64,000 bases of DNA from Mesorhizobium sp. LNHC252B00. GTDB taxonomy: Bacteria > Pseudomonadota > Alphaproteobacteria > Rhizobiales > Rhizobiaceae. Below the pieces are notes generated by a model. That model ran no database searches. It saw only the letters and a list, made by a program, of their open reading frames with translations, and had not been told where the DNA came from. The translations under genes were made by a program, and so were the position numbers. The DNA is taken from assembly GCF_000502955.1 (NCBI RefSeq), contig NZ_AYWO01000008.1, forward strand, positions 71,568-135,567. Reading direction: 5' to 3'. How positions within the stretch are numbered: position 1 is the first letter of the stretch; every line of letters begins with the position of its first letter. Positions 58,493-64,000 of the stretch are shown one piece after another.

Positions 58493-58534
58493 TTGAAAAA
58501 ACGCACCAACCAGATTTACAACTGACATGTTAGT
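58493..58534 (+). promoter_or_regulatory. Promoter and candidate GntR operator of the aldolase/ABC locus
   Basis: TTGAAA (58493-58498) and TTACAA (58516-58521) are 17 bases apart. Overlapping the -10 and the expected start is ACTGACATGTTAGT (58521-58534), a 14-base palindrome with one mismatched pair. It lies 40 bases ahead of the GTG start of the aldolase gene and would suit repression by the GntR protein encoded downstream. Prediction from sequence only. Confidence 0.5.
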
Positions 58535-58574
58535 GGGCTATCACTGCCTTCGAACATCTTTCGGAGACTTCCCG

Positions 58575-59459
58575 GTGACATCACGCTTTGGCCTTTCAGC
58601 CGCCCTCACCACGCCTTTTGATGCCTCCGGGCAGATCGCCATCGCGCCGATGATCGCCCAGGCCGGGCGTTGCCTGGCGGAGGGGTGCACCAGCGTGACG
58701 CTTTTCGGCACCACCGGCGAAGGCGCATCGGTGGGCGCCTCGGAGCGGCGGTCGGTGACCGAAGCCATGCTGGCTGCCGGCATCTTGCCACATCAGCTTG
58801 TTGCCGGCGTGCTGGTCGATGCGGCCGAAGACGCCGCCGAACAGGCACGGCATGCCTTGCAGCGCGGCGCCCGCAACATTCTGCTTGCGCCGCCGAGCTA
58901 CTTCAAGAATGTCGGCGAAGACGGTCTTTTCGGCTGGTTTTCCACTGTTTTTGCCGCGCTCGGTCCGCTCGCCCGTGACGTGCTTCTCTACAACATCCCC
59001 TCTGTCACGATGGTGAAGCTCTCGCTTGGCCTGATCGGCCGCTTGCGCACCGCCTTTCCGGATGTCGTCGCGGGGGTCAAGGATTCCGGCGGCGACTGGG
59101 CCTACAGCGAGGCGCTGATCGGCGCCCATGGCGATCTGGTCATCCTGATCGGTGACGAGCGGCATCTGGCGCGGGCGGTGCGAATTGGCTCTCAAGGCGC
59201 CATCTCCGGCATGGCCAATTTCGTCACCGGCGAGATCCGCGCCATGGCCGAGGACGGGCGCGATGATATCCGCGTCGAGCGTTTCGTGCTCGAACTGCTC
59301 AAATATCCGGTCACGCCGGCGGTGAAGGTCATGGTGGCGCGCAAGACCGGCGACGACCGCTGGCTGGCGGTCCGCCCACCGCTGGAGCCGATCGCTTCGC
59401 AGGGGCGCCAACAGCTTGCCGTCGCCTATGACAGTCTGTTTGCCAGGGAATCAGCCTGA
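58575..59459 (+). CDS. Dihydrodipicolinate synthase family aldolase
   Basis: Class I aldolase of the DapA/NanA superfamily. 294 residues from GTG 58575 (GGAGA 7 bases upstream). The active-site Lys169 (AGVKDSGGDW) forms the Schiff base, Tyr139 (LYNIPS) is in place, and the GTTGEG loop is at about residues 45-51. It lies beside a GntR regulator and a sugar ABC transporter, so it more probably cleaves a keto-acid sugar derivative (such as a 2-keto-3-deoxy sugar acid) than makes lysine precursor. The exact substrate cannot be told. Confidence 0.82.
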   Translation: MTSRFGLSAALTTPFDASGQIAIAPMIAQAGRCLAEGCTSVTLFGTTGEGASVGASERRSVTEAMLAAGILPHQLVAGVLVDAAEDAAEQARHALQRGARNILLAPPSYFKNVGEDGLFGWFSTVFAALGPLARDVLLYNIPSVTMVKLSLGLIGRLRTAFPDVVAGVKDSGGDWAYSEALIGAHGDLVILIGDERHLARAVRIGSQGAISGMANFVTGEIRAMAEDGRDDIRVERFVLELLKYPVTPAVKVMVARKTGDDRWLAVRPPLEPIASQGRQQLAVAYDSLFARESA

Positions 59460-59482
59460 CCGGCAAAGGAAAGCGCGCTGAA

Positions 59483-60142
59483 ATGGAAGACGGCAGCGAA
59501 CCGACCACCCTTAGGGAAAAAGCCTATGCCAGCTTCACACGGCATTTGCTGGCTCGCGATTTGCTGCCGGGCCAATTCGTGTCGCAGCGCGAACTGGTTG
59601 CCTTCACCGGCCTGCCGCTCGGCGCCATCCGCGAAATCGTGCCGCGTCTCGAGGCCGAAGGGCTTCTGACGACGATCCCGCAGCGCGGCATGCAGATCGC
59701 CCATATAGACATCAGTCTGATCCGCGAGGCTTTTCAGTTCCGACTGTTCATGGAGCGCGAAGCGGTGGCGCTGTTCACCACCAGCGCGCCCGACGAGGAA
59801 CTTGCCCGCCTGCGACGCGAACATGAGGAGATGCTGGCGCAAGCCCTTTCGCAGACCCCGACGCCGGAAATGGAAGCCAAGGCCCAAAAGATCGACTGGG
59901 CGATGCACGACACTTTCATCGATGCGCTGGGCAACGAGATCATCGCCAAGGCCTATCTGGTCAACTCGGTGAAGATCCGGCTGATCCATCAGGAGCGCTT
60001 CCGCATCGACGGGCGCGTCGTGCCGGTCATGCGTGAGCACCTCGCGGTCATCGAAGCCATGGAGAGCCGCGACCCGCAAAAGGCGGTCGAGGCGATCAGC
60101 CTGCACATCGACAAGGCGCGCCGGCTGGCGCTGCAAATCTGA
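59483..60142 (+). CDS. GntR family (FCD domain) transcriptional regulator
   Basis: 219 residues. An N-terminal winged helix (LLPGQFVSQRELVAFTGLPL and REIVPRLEAEGLL) precedes an FadR C-terminal effector-binding domain with metal-ligand-type histidines (HDTFIDALGNE, VMREHLAVIEAMES, HIDKA). It sits between the aldolase and the transporter in the same direction and is likely their repressor, sensing a sugar acid or its catabolite. Confidence 0.88.
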   Translation: MEDGSEPTTLREKAYASFTRHLLARDLLPGQFVSQRELVAFTGLPLGAIREIVPRLEAEGLLTTIPQRGMQIAHIDISLIREAFQFRLFMEREAVALFTTSAPDEELARLRREHEEMLAQALSQTPTPEMEAKAQKIDWAMHDTFIDALGNEIIAKAYLVNSVKIRLIHQERFRIDGRVVPVMREHLAVIEAMESRDPQKAVEAISLHIDKARRLALQI

Positions 60143-60204
60143 GGAATCATGAGCCGCGCCGCGGTCGCGGCGCAATCGACAACGACAGCAACCGGGAGGA
60201 AGAA

Positions 60205-61542
60205 ATGTCGTCCAATCTGTTCAACCCAACCAGGAGGCAACTCTTGCAAGGAACCGCGGCACTCGCTGCCGCCGGGCTTGCGGGCGTCCGCCCAAGTTTT
60301 GCCGCCGCCGTCGACTGGAAGCGCTTTGCCGGCACGACGCTCGACGTCAATCTGGTCAAAAGTCCGCGCAGCGACACCCTCATAAAATATCTCGCCGAGT
60401 TCGAGGACCTGACCGGGATCAAGGTCAATGCCGAGGCGACGCCCGAACAGCAGCAGCGCCAGAAGACGGTGATCGAACTGAGCTCCGGCAAGCCGAGCTT
60501 CGACGTCGTGCATCTAAGCTACCATGTGCAGAAGCGGCAGTTTGAAAAGGGCGGCTGGCTTGCCGACATATCGGGCTATCTCACTGACCCCGCCCTGACC
60601 GATCCCGGCCTGGTCGAAAGAGATTTCGCCGATGCCGGCATGCTGTTCGCCAAGGACAGCCAGGGCGTGCTGCGCTCGCTGCCTTTCTCGGTCGACTATT
60701 GGATCGTCTACTGGAACAAGGAGCTTTTCGAGGCCAAGGGCCTCAAATATCCCGAAACCTTCGAGCAACTGGTGGCCGCCGCCGAGGCGCTGACCGACGC
60801 GTCGAACAACACCTACGGTTTCGTCGCCCGAGGCATCAAGAACGCCAACACGCCAGTGTGGACGTCACTGATGCTCGGCTACGACATGACGCCACTCGAT
60901 GGTCAGGGCAAGCTGCGCACGATGTCGCCCGAGGCGATCGAGGCCGCCAGCCTATACCAGAGGCTGATGACCAAGTCCGCGCCTCCAGGCGTCACCGGCT
61001 TCAACTGGGCCGAAGCGCAGTCCGCCTTCCTGCAAGGCAAGATCGGCATGTGGTTCGACGGTGTGGGCTTTGCCCCGCCGATGGAAAATCCTGAAAAATC
61101 GCGGGTGGTCGGCAAGGTCGGCTATGGTGTTATGCCCAAGGGCCCCAAGGCGCACGCCTCGGGCACGTTCGGCGACGGCATCGGCGTGACGGCCGCCAGC
61201 GAGAAGAAGGAGGCCGCCTATCTGTTCTGCCAGTGGGCAGTGTCGCCGGCCATGGGCGCGCGCCTGCTGCAGGCAGGCGCCGGTGTCCCGTTCCGCAAGT
61301 CGGTGCTTGAAGATCCCAAGGTGCGCGAAGGCGTCACCATGCCGGCGAGTTGGCTCGATGCGGTGGTCGGCTCCGGCAATGTCAGCCGGCTGTCGCTGCC
61401 GGTCATTATCCCGGTCACCGAGTTCCGCGACATCTATGGCGTGGCGCTGACCAATTTGATTGCCGGCGCCGATCCGGCGGAAGAGCTGAAGAGGGCCACC
61501 GAGCAGTTCCAGCCGGTCCTCGACAGGAGCGAGCAAGGCTGA
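60205..61542 (+). CDS. ABC transporter sugar-binding protein (Tat-exported)
   Basis: Periplasmic substrate-binding protein of the carbohydrate ABC class (family 1, MalE/UgpB-like). 445 residues with a twin-arginine signal at residues 10-15 (TRRQLLQ) followed by a short hydrophobic stretch and cleavage near SFAAA. The mature start is followed by LAEFEDLTGIKVNAEATPEQQ. The Tat signal implies that it folds before export. It overlaps the first permease gene by one base. Confidence 0.88.
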   Translation: MSSNLFNPTRRQLLQGTAALAAAGLAGVRPSFAAAVDWKRFAGTTLDVNLVKSPRSDTLIKYLAEFEDLTGIKVNAEATPEQQQRQKTVIELSSGKPSFDVVHLSYHVQKRQFEKGGWLADISGYLTDPALTDPGLVERDFADAGMLFAKDSQGVLRSLPFSVDYWIVYWNKELFEAKGLKYPETFEQLVAAAEALTDASNNTYGFVARGIKNANTPVWTSLMLGYDMTPLDGQGKLRTMSPEAIEAASLYQRLMTKSAPPGVTGFNWAEAQSAFLQGKIGMWFDGVGFAPPMENPEKSRVVGKVGYGVMPKGPKAHASGTFGDGIGVTAASEKKEAAYLFCQWAVSPAMGARLLQAGAGVPFRKSVLEDPKVREGVTMPASWLDAVVGSGNVSRLSLPVIIPVTEFRDIYGVALTNLIAGADPAEELKRATEQFQPVLDRSEQG

Positions 61543-62480
61543 TGTCCGCCACCGCCCCAGAACGCACCGGGGTGACGACGCAAGCCATCGAAGGGAGCCA
61601 GACGATCCGGCTGGCTCCCAACTACTGGCCTTTCGTCATTCCGGCGCTCGTCGTCGTCGGCGCAGTGATCGTCTTTCCCTGGGCCTTTACGCTGTGGATG
61701 AGCGTCAACCGCTGGACGCTCGGTCAGTCACGAAGCTTTGCCGGGATGGAAAACTATTTTCGGCTGGCAGTCGACCAACGCTTCTGGGAATCGCTGCTCC
61801 ACACCTTGAGCTACACCTTCCTCTCGGTTGCCGCGCCGATGTTGTTCGGCACTGTCGCCGCCCTGATCTTCGACGCCAGGTTTCCGCTGCGCGGTCTGTT
61901 GCGCGGCGTTTTCGTGATGCCGATGATGGCAACGCCCGTCGCCGTGGCGCTGGTCTGGACCATGATGTTCCATCCTCAGCTCGGTGTCCTCAACTACCTG
62001 CTGTCGCTGGTTGGCATCCCGGCGCAGGAATGGATCTTCAACGCCAACACGGTCATCCCCTCGCTGGTCGCGGTCGAGACCTGGCAGTGGACACCGCTGG
62101 TGATGCTGATCGTGCTGGGCGGCCTGGCGTCCGTGCCGCGCGAGCCATTCGAGAGCGCCGAGATCGATGGCGCCAATGCCTGGCAGCAATTCCGTTATCT
62201 TACCTTGCCGATGATCGCGCCGTTCCTGATGATCGCGGTTATCATCCGCACCATCGATGCGCTGAAGAGCTTCGACATCATCTACGCGATGACCCAGGGC
62301 GGACCCGGTACGGCCTCGGAGACCATCAACATCTATCTCTACAACACCGCCTTCTCCTACTACGACATCGGCTATGGCTCGGCCGTGGCCGTAGTGTTCT
62401 TCATCGTCATCGTCGCCTTGTCCTTCATCCTCTTGATGTTGCGCCAGCGCTCCCAGTGGATCGGCGTGGAGGGCAAATAG
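61542..62480 (+). CDS. Sugar ABC transporter permease (MalF-like)
   Basis: 312 residues from ATG 61542, which shares one base with the upstream stop. Six hydrophobic segments, starting with PFVIPALVVVGAVIVFPWAF. The conserved permease loop is EIDGANAWQQFRYLTLPMIAP, contacting the ATPase. A longer upstream frame overlaps the binding protein and is not real. Confidence 0.92.
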   Translation: MSATAPERTGVTTQAIEGSQTIRLAPNYWPFVIPALVVVGAVIVFPWAFTLWMSVNRWTLGQSRSFAGMENYFRLAVDQRFWESLLHTLSYTFLSVAAPMLFGTVAALIFDARFPLRGLLRGVFVMPMMATPVAVALVWTMMFHPQLGVLNYLLSLVGIPAQEWIFNANTVIPSLVAVETWQWTPLVMLIVLGGLASVPREPFESAEIDGANAWQQFRYLTLPMIAPFLMIAVIIRTIDALKSFDIIYAMTQGGPGTASETINIYLYNTAFSYYDIGYGSAVAVVFFIVIVALSFILLMLRQRSQWIGVEGK

Positions 62481-63302
62481 ATGAGTTCACGGCTGCTCAA
62501 TCAGGTCGGGCTGTTTTTCGCGGCCCTGGTCTTCGTCTCGCCGGCGATCCTGTTCTTCCTCTGGATGATCTCGCTGTCGCTGAAATTCGAGATCGACAAC
62601 GGCGCCTATCCGCCGATCCTGATCCCCGAACATCTCGCCTGGTCGAACTATGCAAAGGTGTTCGAGGAGAACAACTTCCTGCTCTATCTCTGGAATTCGG
62701 TTCTGGTGACCGGCACGGCGACACTTTTGGCACTGCTGATCGGTGTGCCGGCCGGCTATGGCATCGCACGGCTCAAGGCCGAACGGTCGGCGGTCGTCAT
62801 CATGATCGCCCGCATGACGCCGGGGCTTTCCTATCTCATCCCGCTGTTTCTGCTGTTCCAATGGGTCGGCATACTCGGCACGCTCTGGCCGCAGATCATC
62901 ATCCATCTGGTGGTGACGGTGCCGATCGTCGTCTGGGTGATGATCGGCTATTTCGAGACCACGCCGATGGAGCTGGAGGAAGCGGCCAACATCGACGGCG
63001 CCAGCTCCTGGCAGGTGTTCCGCCTGGTCGCCTTGCCCATAGCCAAGCCGGGCATCGTGGTTGCCTTCATCCTGTCCGTCATCTTCTCATGGAACAATTT
63101 CGTTTTCGGCGTGGTGCTCGCCAGCCGCGAAACGCGCACGCTGCCGGTCGCCGTCTACAACATGCTTTCCTACGAACAGGTGAGCTGGGGACCGCTCGCC
63201 GCCGCCGCACTTGTGGTGACGCTGCCGGTGCTGGTGCTGACCATGTTCGCACAAAGGCAGATTGTCGCCGGACTGACCGCCGGCGCCGTCAAGGGCGGCT
63301 GA
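62481..63302 (+). CDS. Sugar ABC transporter permease (MalG-like)
   Basis: 273 residues, starting immediately after the previous stop. Six hydrophobic segments and the EAA-type loop [20 protein letters not shown]. The C-terminal [21 protein letters not shown] is typical of MalG-like permeases. Second membrane subunit of the transporter. Confidence 0.93.
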   Translation: MSSRLLNQVGLFFAALVFVSPAILFFLWMISLSLKFEIDNGAYPPILIPEHLAWSNYAKVFEENNFLLYLWNSVLVTGTATLLALLIGVPAGYGIARLKAERSAVVIMIARMTPGLSYLIPLFLLFQWVGILGTLWPQIIIHLVVTVPIVVWVMIGYFETTPMELEEAANIDGASSWQVFRLVALPIAKPGIVVAFILSVIFSWNNFVFGVVLASRETRTLPVAVYNMLSYEQVSWGPLAAAALVVTLPVLVLTMFAQRQIVAGLTAGAVKGG

Positions 63303-63339
63303 GCGCTACCCTACATCCAATTTTTTTCGAGGAAACCCA

Positions 63340-64000
<661 letters not shown>

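Overview
The window reads as a chromosomal segment of a Rhizobiales alphaproteobacterium, most likely Mesorhizobium or a close relative. This rests on gene content and order: lexA-comEC-gltX-gltA, the lipid A/BAM block with LpxI, EipB (a Brucella/Rhizobiales envelope protein), clpS-clpA next to a phasin, DUF1489, DUF6105, and pyrB-pyrC-plsY-dprA. G+C is high (roughly 60-65% in the core). Regulatory signals are also alphaproteobacterial: a GAAC-N7-GAAC SOS box and CTTGCG-N17-CTATAT type promoters. No rRNA, tRNA, CRISPR array or recognisable transposase was found.

Left part (1-26900). Kynureninase is followed by SOS-autoregulated lexA, a comEC whose N-terminal segment appears frameshifted, gltX and citrate synthase. 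A class III adenylate cyclase gene with TolB-like and TPR regions then sits between nested inverted repeats, wedged between gltA and lpxB. Next comes a long minus-strand cluster of essential envelope and translation genes. In transcription order these are rpsB, tsf, pyrH, frr, uppS, cdsA, rseP, bamA, lpxD, fabZ, lpxA, lpxI and lpxB. It is interrupted between tsf and pyrH by a LysR-regulated aldo/keto reductase and SnoaL-like module.

Middle part (27000-51100). This holds mixed housekeeping and small conserved genes: a LysE exporter coupled to a DUF4031 protein, a PlsC-like acyltransferase beside eipB, and a RidA/GDPD/acyltransferase/HIT series. After these come ClpA/ClpS, a phasin with a well-formed promoter and double operator, a SPOR-tailed D,D-carboxypeptidase, a VWA plus membrane J-protein pair, an Fe-S L-serine dehydratase with a candidate attenuator, gatC-GNAT-gatA, ruvX, and an AidB-like acyl-CoA dehydrogenase.

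Right part (51300-64000). The pyrimidine pair pyrB and a metal-ligand-deficient pyrC, plsY and dprA form a tight series. It is followed by a lower-G+C surface-glycan-like trio: a Stf0 sulfotransferase, a glycosyltransferase with a coiled-coil tail, and an unrecognised HPGHE protein. The window ends in a GntR-regulated locus with a DHDPS-family aldolase and a Tat-exported binding-protein sugar ABC transporter, whose ATPase runs off the edge. The most unusual items are the inverted-repeat-bounded cyclase segment, the sulfotransferase/glycosyltransferase trio, the frameshifted comEC, the 15-bp tandem repeat at the pyrB-pyrC junction and the double operator at the phasin promoter.
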